From Hyposmocoma kahamanoa (lineage: Eukaryota; Arthropoda; Insecta; Lepidoptera; Cosmopterigidae), in contig NW_020654810.1 in the NCBI RefSeq assembly GCF_003589595.1, positions 20,155,201 to 20,219,200 of the forward strand: 64,000 bases of DNA, read 5' to 3'. The notes below the pieces were generated by a model, which made no database searches, was not told the origin of the DNA, and was given only the letters and a program-made list of their open reading frames with translations. The translations under genes and the position numbers were made by a program. Shown here piece after piece: positions 48,020 through 60,078 of this stretch (position 1 is the stretch's first letter; each line of letters starts with the position of its first letter).

Positions 48020-49230
48020 TTTGAAATACATTCTGTTCTTGACATCCAAAGTTACAGTCATGTTACAATTGTACATGTCCGACAATAACAATGTACTGTA
48101 AACGCAAGAAGGAAAACGTAATTAATAAATACTCAACACAATTTAAAGCCTTAAACGGCCAATGTGTAATTTGTAAAAAGGACAAGAGTGCGAAAGATTT
48201 ACATTTTTCTCGTTCAATGTAACTTGGCAATAATTCCCTTCAAGACTTTCTCTGTTCATTGTATTGAGGTGTCGACACGATTTACAGTTGAACGCAGATC
48301 ACAGCGACTTTGATAAGTTGCGTATTTACATGGAGTTGTCTTTGGTCATAATAAATCCAATTTGCAAATGATGGCTTGTAACCAACATATATAAATAGAT
48401 CGTATACATCTGTATTCTCACTGTTTATAAATAGTAATTTCAAGAAGTCTTTATGTATAAAACTCTTAAAGATGATTTGAAAGCTATTTTACATGTAAAT
48501 TTAAAAGAATTAATGTAGCTATTACAAAATGTTCACAGCAGAAAAATATAGAAATGAGACTGAAGTCTGAAGAAAGATATAGAAAGAGACTGTTGTAAAT
48601 TATTACGATATCTTCTGACTATAAATTCAAACATATGTGTGAACGTTTGTACAGTTCTAAAGAAAAGTTTAAATAAATCTATATTCATTTATTTATTATT
48701 ATTGTAACTATTTATGTACCTAGCTGTCAGTTTCCCTAAAAATGTAAAATAAAATAAAAACAGGCGCCCTTTCTCGTCAATTATGTTTTTCGCAATGGCG
48801 GCCGCCCGACAACGTTTCTTAAAAATATCCTTTTTGTCATTTTAATTTCGATAAAACTTAATTTTGAATTAACCAAAATGAAAGTAATTTTATAATAAAA
48901 TACAATACATTAATGTCAGGATTTGCTAGCACTATGTGGATTTTGTTCTAATCTCAATTCGATGCATTTTTAAATATTTTTTAATATATAGTAAAAATAA
49001 TACTTTAAAGTTTAAACAGTCCCCAAGTAACATAATAAATACCCCTGTACTTTCCCCGGGAATAGTAGACGTGTCGACACGACTTATCGTCTGACGTGTC
49101 GAAGACGTGGTTTCGGAATAGCAGTTTCATTAGTTATTGTCAAAGAAAAAGGTATACAACGAATGGCAGAAACAAAATTTAAAAAAATACTAAGTTTTGA
49201 ATAAAAAAGGCAATGGTCGGAAAACTGTGC
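48020..49230. other. No recognisable gene
   Basis: Includes a (TTAT)-rich patch near 48690-48705 and a palindromic ACGTGTCGACACG near 49068-49080. Confidence 0.4.
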
Positions 49231-49235
49231 TGGTG

Positions 49236-49417
49236 AAAGGGTGCTGGTGAAATTACAGGCACATAGGACTTGTCAACATATGTCTCAGGGTGTAGGGCGC
49301 AGTGGCTGTGCCCCTCAGATCTTTGCGATTTAAAGCTCTGAGTGGCACAGCAACTGTTATGAATAGGCGTGTAGCTTCCAATCAGGCGCACGACTTGTTT
49401 GTCTCGTCACTTGTTAC
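49236..49417 (+). mobile_element. Family B copy 9, 5'-truncated
   Basis: Starts at AAGGGTGCTGGTG and runs to CGTCACTTGTTA. The hairpin is not included. Confidence 0.8.
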
Positions 49418-50420
49418 ACATACACATATTATTTAAAAAAACCAATAAAAAAATCTGTGCAGTCTATGAAATCGTAATTTTAGGCTTGAGTACTTTTTGA
49501 TGCGACGTTAATTAGCATTTACTTGGTAATTTCGGAGATTATTGTTTTAATAATGACATATCCTTTAACAAACACTTATTTGTCATTATTCTATGGAATG
49601 TTTCACCATATTTCAAAGGTTACATAATTTTATAAAGTTACTGATGTAAGTTACCAAAACATTACGAGATTTTTCTGTAAATATAAATTAGCGAGAGAAA
49701 TGTTTTATTCTGCGTTTTAATAAATTTGTATTCAGTCATGTGATCTTGAATGCACTAACATCACGAATACAAAATAATATATTTGTGTCATGCAATAAGT
49801 AACGGCATTTCAGCAGATATCACATTGACATAATAGATACTTACTAATTAGATAGTGGATAAAAACAAGTAATCCAAGGCAGATGTCCAATAATTATACA
49901 TGTATGTATTAGGCACTTCATTGTACAACAAATCTATTGTATAATAAGTATACAGGGTAAGTCGGCAATCGATAGAAGAAACAGATTTAGTTTAGAATAC
50001 TAGATTTCATGTTAATTTACTTATACTTAACATATTCGTATCAGTTAATTTTATTCCGATTTTTAATTTTCAATATTTTTAATTGATTTTATTTCATTCT
50101 AATTCTTTGATATTTAATTTTATTTGAATTTTGTTTTTTTTGTTCCAATTTAATGAGTAATGTATGCAACAAGTCGTTGTTACTAAAAATAAATGAATGT
50201 TATTTTATTTCATTTTTATTTTAAAACAAATTAAGTGTTAGCAATATATAAAAAATAGTAACTAAATACGAGCTTAGTCCATAATACATGTACATGGACA
50301 GTTGAAAATTCAATAACACTTTATAAAGCATCCCATTCAGATAATTAAAAGCCAACCTATGATGATTTATTAGGAACATTTATAATACAGGAAGACTCGG
50401 GTTTACTGATTATAACCAGC
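49418..50420. other. No recognisable gene
   Basis: A+T-rich, no repeats matched. Confidence 0.4.
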
Positions 50421-50570
50421 TTCCTTGGTAAGTTTGCACGCCACAGTCGAGTTGCGCGCGCGTCGTCGTGGCTAATTGGAGGTATTATCTCGCGTCTATT
50501 CTACGTGAGAAGTCAGTTCCGTCTTTCCGATGGTTAGATGGAGAGTGACTTTATGTCTTCGGCAATCAAC
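50421..50570. promoter_or_regulatory. CpG-rich patch with donor-like and initiator-like motifs
   Basis: CCTTG|GTAAGT at 50428 (plus) resembles a splice donor, GCGCGCGCGTCGTCG follows at about 50456-50470, and AGTCAGTTCC at about 50511 resembles an initiator. No consistent exon model emerges. Confidence 0.15.
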
Positions 50571-50685
50571 ATTGGCTATGTAGTGGTATGAATAGTATTA
50601 TCTTTTTCTTCCTCTTGTGAATTTTTATGTAGAAATTGTTCTGTGTGTAAATATACACACTAGCGGTTTAGACTAGCGGTTTTGG

Positions 50686-50785
50686 TAGGAGAGTGACAAG
50701 ACGAACAAGTCGAACATCTGATGGATGGGACACTTAGTCACATCTATTCCAAATAGTTGCAGTGCAACTCAAAGCTCTAAACCGC
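50686..50785 (-). mobile_element. Family B remnant
   Basis: AAGACGAACAAGTCG...AGTTGCAGTGCAACTCAAAG is a strongly diverged piece of the element 3' half. Confidence 0.45.
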
Positions 50786-50789
50786 ACAG

Positions 50790-50945
50790 TCAAAGTCATG
50801 TAATATTTATTTCATAGGTGAGAAAATTATACTTGAATATGCTCTTGAATATATTCGCCATATTCACTAAACTATACTCTGCACATTCGTAAAGCTGATT
50901 CTCCTGAGAAGAATGAGCAAGAAACTAGGGGTAAATAAACATTTG
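50790..50945 (-). mobile_element. LINE 3' end with (TTTGAC)n tail, copy 2
   Basis: Minus strand: CTAGTTTCTTGCTCATTCTT, then TCACCTATGAAATAAATATT and GACTTTGACTGTG. Same family as 47875-48010, opposite orientation. Confidence 0.6.
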
Positions 50946-51224
50946 TACACATTTAACAATTACAAAAATTATTTGAACGTCGTAGATCGAGACAACCTGC
51001 AAGAACTAAACGGGTCACCACCACTGGACTTTTTTGCTATCCAAGTATGCAGAAGCTGTATAATATATACCTTTATATAATATATACCTTTAGCATAAAG
51101 TTTTTGTTTCACTGTAGTTTTAAACCTCGTGAATGGTAAATGTTGAATCTCAACCTGTATATTATTATAGAAGCGAATACATATACCCTAAGTAAATCTG
51201 TGACTTTGTGAACACGATCTGCAC

Positions 51225-51330
51225 TGCGACGCCGTCACCATGAGACATAAATTCACAAGTAGGTACTTACTATGGCCTGTAGTTCCAACAGCATCCTGTA
51301 GTGCTTATATTACTGCTTGTGAGAGACATC
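51225..51330 (-). mobile_element. Family B remnant
   Basis: GACGCCGTCACCATGAGACA, GCCTGTAGTTCCAACAGCATC and ATATTACTGCTTG keep the family order with many changes. Confidence 0.4.
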
Positions 51331-51384
51331 TAATATAAGAATTTATACTGTATACCATTACGATAGTAGGTCTTTCTGTCCCAC

Positions 51385-51572
51385 TTTCAGTTACTACTTC
51401 AAACGTAGTGTGAAGAAGCATTTGGCCAGACCGGCAAAATGATAGTGACGGAGTGAAGATATTTGTGTTTTCCATCCGTTACTCTCATCTCTGGACTGTA
51501 TTCGCACTTTCCATCAGGCGCGGTGCAGTCATTTTGCCGAGTCACAATAAAAAAAAAAAAAAAAAAAAAAAA
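51385..51572 (+). mobile_element. LINE 3' end with 24-A tail
   Basis: TTGGCCAGACCGGCAAAATGA, CCATCAGGCGCGGTGCAGTC and TTTTGCCGAGTCACAATA are followed by 24 A residues (51549-51572). The pure A run suggests a young retrotransposed end; no coding part is present. Confidence 0.6.
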
Positions 51573-51659
51573 CTAAATACATATCATGCTATAGAAGCAC
51601 AGAATAGCCAAGAAGCTTAGTGTTTTTGACATTATAAACAACTTTCCATCATCGGTTTT

Positions 51660-51887
51660 CGTAGCAGTAGAGCTCCTTCTGAAAGAGTTCATCCAGGGAA
51701 ATACTGCCTTACCTATTTCTGTGCTCCGGTTAAGAAGGGTAAGTGTGCTGGTGAAATTCAGGCACATGGGACTGGTCAACTTATGTCTCAGGGTGGCCGG
51801 CGCAGTGGCAGTGCCTCCGAGATTTTTGCGATAACCAATTGGTTATCTGGTCTGTGGTCCTGTCACTAGGTATTATAAAAAAAAAAA
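51660..51887 (+). mobile_element. Family B copy 10, two internal deletions
   Basis: Starts GTAGCAGTAGAGCTCC and ends CACTAGGTATTATAAAAAAA. The hairpin segment and the AAGCTCTGAGTGGC segment are lost. Confidence 0.8.
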
Positions 51888-52135
51888 TCGGGCGACTAAC
51901 CGTAGGCTGGGGTTCCATCACTATGTTGTGGATATTCGAAGGAATCGCACGGCGAACGGCTATGGAGTGGAAATCCTTTCCTGCAGACTTGTGAGATAAT
52001 TTAGGCCTTTTTAAGGCGAGAGTAAATAGGCATTATTTGGGTGTGCATGCTCCATCGTCGACCTCCTCGCCACTTTCCATCAGATGAGAACGTCAAATCC
52101 GCACTTTTTTTTAAATAAAAAAAAAATTGTTGTCA
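51888..52135 (+). mobile_element. LINE 3' end, copy 1 of a pair
   Basis: CTGGGGTTCCATCAC, TATTCGAAGGAATCGCACGG, CGGCTATGGAGTGGAAATCC, GGCGAGAGTAAATAGGCATT, GATGAGAACGTCAAATCCGC and an A-rich tail. The inverted mate is at 59688-59905. The pattern is that of the Jockey/R1-type C-terminal end with trailer. Confidence 0.65.
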
Positions 52136-52620
52136 CAATACAAGGAACGAAATCTAGAAACAACTGAAATAAACAGTTGATTCAAATAGTAGGTTAATTA
52201 CACAGACATAACTAACTCAAAACCAATATTCAATAGTTACAACAATATCTACGCTAAAAGACATTAAATCTAAAGTTTGTCGTGCGGAAACCTAATACGA
52301 TTTTCCGGTTCAAACCTAATGGGCTTATAAATAAACTTACTCCACTACAATTTAGTTTCCAGGCACGAAACTGTATCAATTTAATTACTATCGTAAGGGA
52401 TCAAGGTGTTCAATTAACCCGTATCTTCTTTATATCCGACCGAGGTGTTAAATCAGAGGAAGGCTCACGATTACTAGTTAAGATGCACACGAAAAGAAAA
52501 TTATTAGAGCGACAAAAAGTAATGTAACTCCTTCTTTGTAATGCGACAATTTTTTACGAGTAAAACTGGAAGAATGTTAGTTTAGTGTGGGGAACCGTCA
52601 ATCGCATCGCGCAACCCGAG
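52136..52620. other. No recognisable gene
   Basis: An 81-codon ORF (52282-52527, +) has no recognisable motif. Confidence 0.35.
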
Positions 52621-52624
52621 CGCT

Positions 52625-52750
52625 GTAAAATAATAATATGAATAAAAGAAGAACAGTCGGAGAAAATTTGACACAGATCCGACGTCAACAAGCGCCCGAT
52701 GGCGAAAGACGGGGCAGCGGGCGGAGCGGCGGCGGCGTGTCGTTAAATCG
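52625..52750 (-). repeat. GC-rich dispersed repeat, copy 2
   Basis: Minus strand: AACGACACGCCGCCGCCGC, CGCCATCGGGCGCTTGTTGA, CGTCGGATCTGTGTCAAATT. Matches 5445-5560. It looks like a CpG-island promoter but is a repeat. Confidence 0.65.
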
Positions 52751-53151
52751 TTGGGCAATAGGGCTATTATTATTATATATGTAAAGTTAGATATATTATT
52801 CTTAAATAATTCATTTTAGACTTTTGTTTTAGCATGTTTTCAGGATTTTATATGATCGGAGAAAGTACACCCTGTCGTCTAATACATTAGCACATTCTTT
52901 AGGCAATATCCCGAAGTGTATCGTATATTTTTTGTAAGACCGTCATTTAATAGTAAATACCTAAACAATTTAATCTAGCAAAACAGTTTTAGCCGCTTCT
53001 CCTGTTTTTTTTCTTTTCTTGTTAGTATGTGAGTGAGATGGGAATATTGTGGTTTAAATATTTCCTTTGTTTATTAAACATAATTAGTCGCATTCATAGT
53101 CATATCATTAATTTTATTTACATATTAAACGTTATTAAGAATAATTTCTAG

Positions 53152-53390
53152 ATTTTTTTTTTAACATCAAGTGACCAGACGAACTAGTCGTGCGCTGGAT
53201 GGTAAGCTACACGCCTGTCCATAACACTTACAGAGTCACTCAGAGCTTTAAATTGCAAAGATCTGAGGGGCACTACCACTGCGCCCGTCACCCTGAGACA
53301 TAAGTTGACAAGTCCCGTGTGCCTGTAATTTCACCAGCACCCTTAGCCTTCAAAACCGGAATACAGTAATGCTGACATTACTGCTTGGCA
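53152..53390 (-). mobile_element. Family B copy 11
   Basis: Tail complement TTTTTTTTTTAACATCAAGTG; the hairpin CAGTAATGCTGACATTACTG is perfect (53366-53385). The element 5' end is missing. Confidence 0.85.
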
Positions 53391-53610
53391 AAGATATGGA
53401 AGACGCTTCGATGTTTATATTGACGGTGGTGCATTTGAATTGGTACGTGTTACAAAAACAATGAGTCAACAAGGCCACGCTGAAAATCAGTACCGCGTGG
53501 CACACAGCCACAAGGACTAAACTGAGCTTCCACCTACGTGGTTGTTTTGATGATATCGTTATATTATGTTCTGTTTTGTGTTGTTAAGTGTGGTAAATAA
53601 ATGGTAGATT
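53391..53610 (+). mobile_element. LINE 3' end
   Basis: GGCCACGCTGAAAATCAGTA, CGTGGCACACAGCCAC, GAGCTTCCACCTACGTGG and GTGGTAAATAAATGGTAG make up a non-coding LINE trailer. The class was not resolved. Confidence 0.45.
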
Positions 53611-53619
53611 ATAGAAATT

Positions 53620-54945
53620 AATATAATGATACATAATTATATTCCATTTTAAGGCAAAAACAAAGAAATATTAAGACTTTAAGCCGCCAGTTCCAAAGAT
53701 AGGAAATTTTATTAAAACAATATAAAAGAAAACGGCAATTTTGTCCAAAACGGGAATTTGTAATCGGCGGGACAAAAAACAATGCAGCGACAAATCATTT
53801 TTTGTAACACTGCATAAAAGAACACTTCAAAGAATTTCAGATATGAAAACAAAAAACGTGACAATTGAGTGCAACAACACCTGCAGTTAAGAACTACGTT
53901 AAGTCCCGAAAACCTGGTGCATGTGGTATTAAGTTCTTGAGACTTGATGGAAAAAAGGTGTTACCGTGAGAAGCTATGAAACGTGAAAAGACCTTGAGAC
54001 GCTCCGTTTTTGGCTTTAAATGTCTGTCCATACATTCATCTTCATTGACAAAGTCATCCTGAATCACAATAAAGACGTTATAAATTTTGAGACAAATAAA
54101 AATAAAGAGGTTGTTAAGAAATAATACGGCTTTATTTGTAAAATTTTATGGAAAATTATTCGGTTTCGTATTCAGTAGGTGTCAATGCGAATTAAATTGG
54201 GACCCTGAATTGCTTTGGTAATAATGTAAGGCCTTATAAATGGTTCAGGTATGGAACAACAAGACCTGTAATGTAAGAGAGGATGGTTGAAATTTGCACA
54301 AGACGTGCAAAAAAAGCTAGAGGGAAATGTTTTGTAACCCGAAGCATAAAAAACTTCATAAAAGAAACAATTTTAATTAAACTTCGTTGTTATAATGACG
54401 AATTTTCAGAAGTGATATTAAATCACTAAAATGATAATCAGAAACAGTTAACGAGATATATCCATCTTCCAGTTAAAGATAAAGTTAGTAACTTGCAAAA
54501 AAACGTGTAATGATCCCCGCTTTTACATAACTATGCGCAAATCAGAACAGTGTTATTTGAAAAAGTTTTATACAAATTGAAACCACTCTATTATTTTTAT
54601 TATTTACAAACTTTTAATAATAATAATAATAGTCTTTATTTATGAAATAAAAGATGTTTTACGTCGTATTGTGGCTCTGACTTCCAAACTAGTATGATCT
54701 TGGAAATCTAATTCTTCCCAATACCAGTAAAACACAGGCACGAAAGATATTCTATTGTACAATGGTTAAAAAAAAGTAAAAACAAACAGCAATACAAAAA
54801 AATGTATAGGATAGTGAATATTAAAGAGTGTAACGGACTTTTTTTATAAAAAATTTTATTTTTACTGGACGTCGTTGTATTTCGGCAATATTTTGCGTTT
54901 GTTTATTATTTCTATACTATTTTATATATACAACTAAAAAACATT
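53620..54945. other. No recognisable gene
   Basis: A+T-rich, with an (AAT)n run near 54616-54630. Confidence 0.4.
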
Positions 54946-54949
54946 TTTC

Positions 54950-55232
54950 TTTTTTATAATATCAAGTGACGGGACGAAGAAGCCGTGTTACCTAGTGGTA
55001 AGCGACACAACTCTCAATAACAGTTGCAGTGCCGCTTGGAGCTTCAAAACACAAAGATCGGAGGGGCACTGCCACTGCGCCCGTCACCCTAAGACGTAAG
55101 TTGACAAGTCTCATGTGCCTTGCTTACCCTTCAAAACACACACAACACAGTAATGCTGACATTACTGCTTGGCGGCTGAAATGGGTAATACTTCTCTGGA
55201 CGAACTCTTTCCCAAGGAGCTCTGCTGCTACT
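54950..55232 (-). mobile_element. Family B copy 12, full length
   Basis: From TTTTTTATAATATCAAGTGA to CTCTGCTGCTACTT, with the perfect hairpin CAGTAATGCTGACATTACTG. AACAT occurs just outside each end and may be the target duplication. Confidence 0.85.
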
Positions 55233-55239
55233 TAACATA

Positions 55240-56145
55240 TATGTAAATTTATATTTTAAATTGCAATATTGTGACATTAATAATACGAAATTAATAATAT
55301 AAACATTTATTCATTTTGTTAAGACTTAGTAGAACATAGTGATTAAAATTATAATCTGAAATGGATCCAGCTCACCACACGTCACAGCTCGACTACTGTA
55401 GTAATGTTGGGTTTCAGTCAGAGCCACTTTTATAGGATCAGATGGCACGAAAGTACTGATTTGGGTACTTTCATGCCCATTTATAACCTACAATTAAACT
55501 AAAAATTAGTAAGTAAATGACTAACAATAGGAATTATTACAGGAATTAAATGTATGAAATACTGCACTTGTTAAACATTTATACAGAAAATCCTGGAAAA
55601 GGCTGTCATTATTGCCGTGAGCAATTTATTAATTTTATTTACTTTTTTTAAAATCTTTTTTAGTCAATTTCCGTTCGCGCACGGCACTAAAAAGAAATTA
55701 AAGACCTAAGATGAAAAGCAGCAAACAAAACCAAAACGTCCAATTAACTAAATATAAAGAAACAAAATGAAAACAGTCCAACAAATCTATCAGAATACGG
55801 ATCGCTTTTGGTTAAGGTCAGGGTAAAATATTCACTTTCGGTTGAGCAAGATTGAAGCTAATTGCCGTTTAGCGTGCGCCGGCGCATAAAAATGAATGCA
55901 ACGTTTGCTTTGAGATCGGGTTTTGTTTGATAACAAACGAGAATGAGAGTTGTTGTAAGTCTATTTGCGTGCAAGTAGCTGCAGTATATTCCATTATATA
56001 AACAAATCACAATAAAAAATACAGAAAATATACTGTATTTCAAAGATTAAATAAATAATAGATTTTCGACTTACCAGAAATCGCAGGTTTTATTAATCAT
56101 ATAATTAGCGACCGCCCGGGATTGCGTTTAAAGTTGTATCATCCA
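55240..56145. other. No recognisable gene
   Basis: A+T-rich sequence, no repeats matched. Confidence 0.4.
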
Positions 56146-56149
56146 AAAT

Positions 56150-56462
56150 CTGGAATGACCTATTTCAACTAAGAGATAGTAGCGTCTTGATTGTTGTCGA
56201 TATGATCCTAATGACTGTTTGATAGGCAATGCTGGGATGCAGAATGTGCCTGACCATCAGACCCGGTCTCAAACTACATAATTGCCTAGGAATTCACTCT
56301 ACTAGTAGTACCCGAGAAACGCCATGCACGCGGCCTAGAATATACCGATCAGAACCAATTTAGAAAATTTTATTTCCTAAATTGGCCCTACAAGGAATCG
56401 AGCCCGAGACCTTATCATCCACCGCTTATACTACAACTCATTGGGTCACTGACGTCATCAGC
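56150..56462 (-). mobile_element. SINE family G, most complete copy
   Basis: Minus strand: GTATAAGCGGTGGATGATAA, then B-box-like GGCTCGATTCC, TTGTAGGGCCAATTTAGGAA, and a long body to about 56150. Fragments at 24965-25085 and 32568-32672. Confidence 0.6.
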
Positions 56463-56492
56463 CAGGGTCATTATTGACTTTTTCATTCCGTG

Positions 56493-57082
56493 AAGCCATG
56501 GTAGCCTAATGGTTTAAAATACCGCCTCTCAAGCAGAAGACGTGGGTTCGAATCCGAATATGCACCTCTGAGTTTTCGCATTTTATGTGTAAAATTTCAT
56601 TTGAAGTTTACCACTGAGGAGAGGAGAGAAGGATAATATCGTGATGTCACCTGCACCCTCGGAAACCATGTAAACTCACGAACCCGCATTCGGCCAGCGT
56701 AGTGGACTATGACCTAAATCATAGTTTCCTAAAGAGGTTCTTACCGCCCCCAAGTAGGCGCTGAAAAGTCCTAGGGTACGGGCCTCGGAAGCAATTGGGG
56801 TGTGTTGATGCTGTCCAGGGGATGCTACCGCATTTGAAAATAGAACCTGAATTACTTATAAGTATAAACTACGCTAGAATTTTTTTTTGTCTTGTGATTT
56901 TTTGTGTTAAGTAAAAAATACGAGTTTTCATTTATTTTTTGTGGTGGTGAGCGTTGAAATTTTTTTATCTTGCCTAAGTGGGCGGTGAGGCAAAAGTTTC
57001 GGAGGCTATGACCTAAATTCTCGCCTGAGGGAAGACCCGTACCCAGCAGTGGGACGTATAAATGGGTTGATGATGATGATGT
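56493..57082 (+). mobile_element. SINE family E copy 2, split by an insertion
   Basis: Head GCCATGGTAGCCTAATGG with perfect B box GGTTCGAATCC (56545-56555), body to 56719, then the tail resumes at 57006 (TCGCCTGAGGGAAGACCC to GTTGATGATGATGATG). The gap is the insertion 56720-57005. Confidence 0.85.
56720..57005. mobile_element. 286-bp insertion inside SINE E with 13-bp duplication
   Basis: Flanked by CTATGACCTAAAT at 56707-56719 and 57006-57018. Its ends show weak inverted similarity: TTCTTACCGCCCCCAAGTAGGC near the left and, read inward from the right, GCCTCACCGCCCACTTAGGC. No ORF. It may be a hAT-type MITE or a retroposon; the long duplication argues for the latter and the inverted ends for the former. 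Confidence 0.7.
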
Positions 57083-57384
57083 ATTTTTTATTGTATTGCA
57101 TGTTTAAAGTAATAAAATTTATAATGGTATATACAAATACATTACCCATTTCGGAATTCCTATCCAATAACGAGGTAGTGAAAGCATACCTGTAACAAAA
57201 GAACACTTGTTTATAATAAACTTGTAATCCCGTTAGTTATCTAACTCTAATCAAAGATATAAATAATGTTAGACAATAAAGTTTAGGAAGCTGAACGAAA
57301 TGTTATTAAACATTACGTCATGGAAATGACGAAAGTTCAGACAGCTTTCGATTTCGTGCTTTTAGAGATCTATTTCGAGTCAGA

Positions 57385-57500
57385 AACACTCAGTGTCGTA
57401 ATGAAACTATTTTTTCGGATCTAAAATGCGTATATTTAAAAAACATATTTCAAGCCCTTTACAGGTCCCACGGCCACGGCTGACTGAGATGGTAGTCGTC
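57385..57500. mobile_element. CGAAACG/GGGCCC MITE, partial
   Basis: GTGTCGTAATGAAACTATTT, TTCGGATCTAAAATGCGTAT, CAAGCCCTTTACAGG and CACGGCTGACTGAG. Confidence 0.55.
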
Positions 57501-57639
57501 AGCCAATAAGTAATACTTAATGTTAATGCAAACCACTCTACCTCTTTCTGTATCATATGATATAAGCATTATTAAATGTAGATAGATACACAGCGAATAA
57601 CAAAACATATATTCAGCGTAAATTCCAAGGCGTTTTCAG

Positions 57640-57925
57640 ATTTCAAAACTGGAAAAAGTTTGCAATTTCCATTTGACTGTATTTTTTGTGCTTGTAAGGC
57701 GATTACTCCGACATTTGTAAAACGAATCATAAAGTTTTTTGAAAATAGGGTAACTGAATAGTGGGCCCATTCAAATTTGAAGAAAATATTCCACGGTTAA
57801 GGATGGCAAATTATGAGATGATGATGATTCAGTTTTTGGATTTCACCCACTTTCCGTTAACCCATTCCAATAAATTTTGGCAAATAGGTGTAACGAACAC
57901 AGCGGAAGCGAATAAGCAATCTTTT
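57640..57925 (+). mobile_element. CCGACTTC TIR family, internal fragment
   Basis: GGCGATTACTCCGACATTTG, ATATTCCACGG, TTTCACCCACTTTCCGTTAA and GCGAATAAGCAATCTTTTG align with 31640-31850. Both termini are lost; the 74-codon ORF across it is incidental. Confidence 0.65.
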
Positions 57926-58310
57926 GTAGTGAGTTATTTTAAAAGTTATAACGCATTTAATTTTGAAATATTAAATGCGTTTTGATATATGTATTTTCTC
58001 CGTCTAGAGTGAGATAGAATGGAAGTATTCGAATATTCGCATTGACACTAAATGTATCCGTGAATTAATTACTACATATAAACACATTCGTTAACTAACG
58101 ATTATTAATTAAGTAGCTAATAGAGAAGCCATTCTATTTATTGCATAATTTGTTAGGTAATATTTTTAATTGAATCCTATGCATAATATTGCCAATGAAT
58201 TATGAGCCTTCAATAGAACTCGGTTCTATCAAATTTATTGAACATTATGTTGTGTTCCATAATAAGTTAAATAATAACATGTATTTATGTGGGATCGTGT
58301 GATGGAGAAT

Positions 58311-58587
58311 TAGCAGCAGTAGAGCTCCTTGTAAAAGAGTTTGTCCAGGGAAGTACTGCCACTTTACCTATTTCTGCCGCCAAAAAGTAATGTTTCGGTT
58401 TTGAAGAGTAAGGGTGCTAGTGAAATTACAGGCACATGGGACTTGTCAACTTATGTCTCAGGGCGACAAGTGCAGTGGCTCTCAGATCTTTGCGATTTAA
58501 AGCTCTGAGTGGCCCTGCATGTTATGGACAGGCGTGTCGATTACCACCAGGTGCATGACTTTTTCGTCCTGTCACTTGGTAAAAAAA
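58311..58587 (+). mobile_element. Family B copy 13
   Basis: Intact 5' end (TAGCAGCAGTAGAGCTCC) and A tail after CACTTGG. GAATTA before the start and after the tail may be the target duplication. One arm of the hairpin is deleted. Confidence 0.85.
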
Positions 58588-58589
58588 CG

Positions 58590-59685
58590 GAATTAAATTT
58601 CAAAAGATATTTCTTTTTTTTAAGGAATCTATTAAATAACAGAAATTACAAATGGGAGCTGATTCGTCGTCTAACGCACACACATTCACTCCAACCATCC
58701 GCTCTTCCAAATCTCTTCCAGTCGTTCTTCTGCACGTTTACATCAACCATTCGTTCAAAGTATTACATTCATTCCTACATTATTTTATGCTAGTCAAAGA
58801 GAGTCACGCTTAAAACAAATATGTGAACAAAAGATTTGAAATATTGAAACAGAAGACGATCTTCTCAAAAGAAAAACCATTCAGAGCAATATTTTACAAA
58901 TCAATATTCTTTTGTTTTGATTGTGGTTCTTTGCTTCGAACTGTGTGAAGAAAGAAATCATGAGTTTCCAATCTTCAAGTCACTAATCTACAAAACTTGT
59001 AAATAGTAAATTTGCGTGGCAAGGACGTCTGGAACTATAGACAGGCAAGCCCATATTGTAATGCTAATATTTAGTACTAACGCATATACATCCACTCTGA
59101 CTTTTCCAAACAGCCAAAGTTGTTCATAGAAAATGGAATCTTACGACGTTGACGTAGTTGTTAGACTTTACTGTGCCCTGTGTACAGATCGTCTCTTAAC
59201 AAACCCATGGTTATTAAGCCGTTTTTTAATGGTTGACAATTCTTGATAGGACCTCGTTATGAACTTGCATTGTAAGGAGTCTTGTTATTTTTATCTTTGA
59301 CATACAGCGCCTGTAAAGGGGATGCTTCGTAGTTTATAATATTTATTTTTTTAATTATTTATTGAGGTTCATCAGCAATTCCTACATGTACGTTTTACAT
59401 TGGTAAGGGTGTTTAGCTAAATGAAAAACTATTTAAAGATGAAACCCAGCTTGCTACTTTATCATACGAAATTGTAAAGCGTTTTAATTTTTAAAAGATC
59501 TGTTAGAAACAAAAATATATTTTGGCAATTTTTGTGTTTCAAAATTCTCGCACAACAGAAGAAAGGAATTTTAGATTTACTTGAAAAATGACAACGTCGG
59601 TTAGATAAACTGTTAGCAATTCAGTTTAATTTGCAGCATTGACCATTTGTTCGGGTTTTATAATAAGTGAAAGAAAATGATAATG
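58590..59685. other. No recognisable gene
   Basis: Nothing supported. Confidence 0.4.
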
Positions 59686-59687
59686 AC

Positions 59688-59905
59688 GTTGACGATGGAG
59701 CACATATTTATGCACACATAAATAATGCCTATTCACTCTCGCCTTGAAAAGGCCCAAGTAACGTCCAAGGAATAAGTCTGCATGCAGGGAATTTCGCTCC
59801 ATAGCCGTTCGCCATCCACAACACAGTGGTGGAACCCTAGCCTACGTCCTAGTCTCCCGACGACAGAAAGGGAAAGGCGGAATGAAATCGCTTTCTGCAC
59901 AATAA
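59688..59905 (-). mobile_element. LINE 3' end, copy 2 of a pair
   Basis: Minus strand: GGCTAGGGTTCCACCAC, GGCGAACGGCTATGGAGCGA, GGCCTTTTCAAGGCGAGAGT, GAATAGGCATTATTTATGTG. Inverted mate of 51888-52135. Confidence 0.65.
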
Positions 59906-60024
59906 TAACTTTTCACGAGTGAGGCTTAAAATTGTACGAACGAAATTTGTTGACAACTTTTTATATGATATTGATTGTAATGAATACGTATTACGATTGT
60001 TTTACTAACGATATTCATTTGTTT

Positions 60025-60078
60025 TTGTGAAATTACGTCACTAGTTTGTTGTAATTATTAATAAAAAGATCACTTAGA
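60025..60078 (-). mobile_element. SINE family C tail fragment
   Basis: GTGAAATTACGTCACTAGTT, TAATTATTAATAAAAAGATC and ACTTAG match the tail of 46635-46850. It is cut off by the family B copy that follows. Confidence 0.6.

Noticed and set aside
52690..52745. CpG-island promoter
   Set aside because: The segment recurs inverted at 5445-5560, so it is a dispersed repeat and not a unique promoter.
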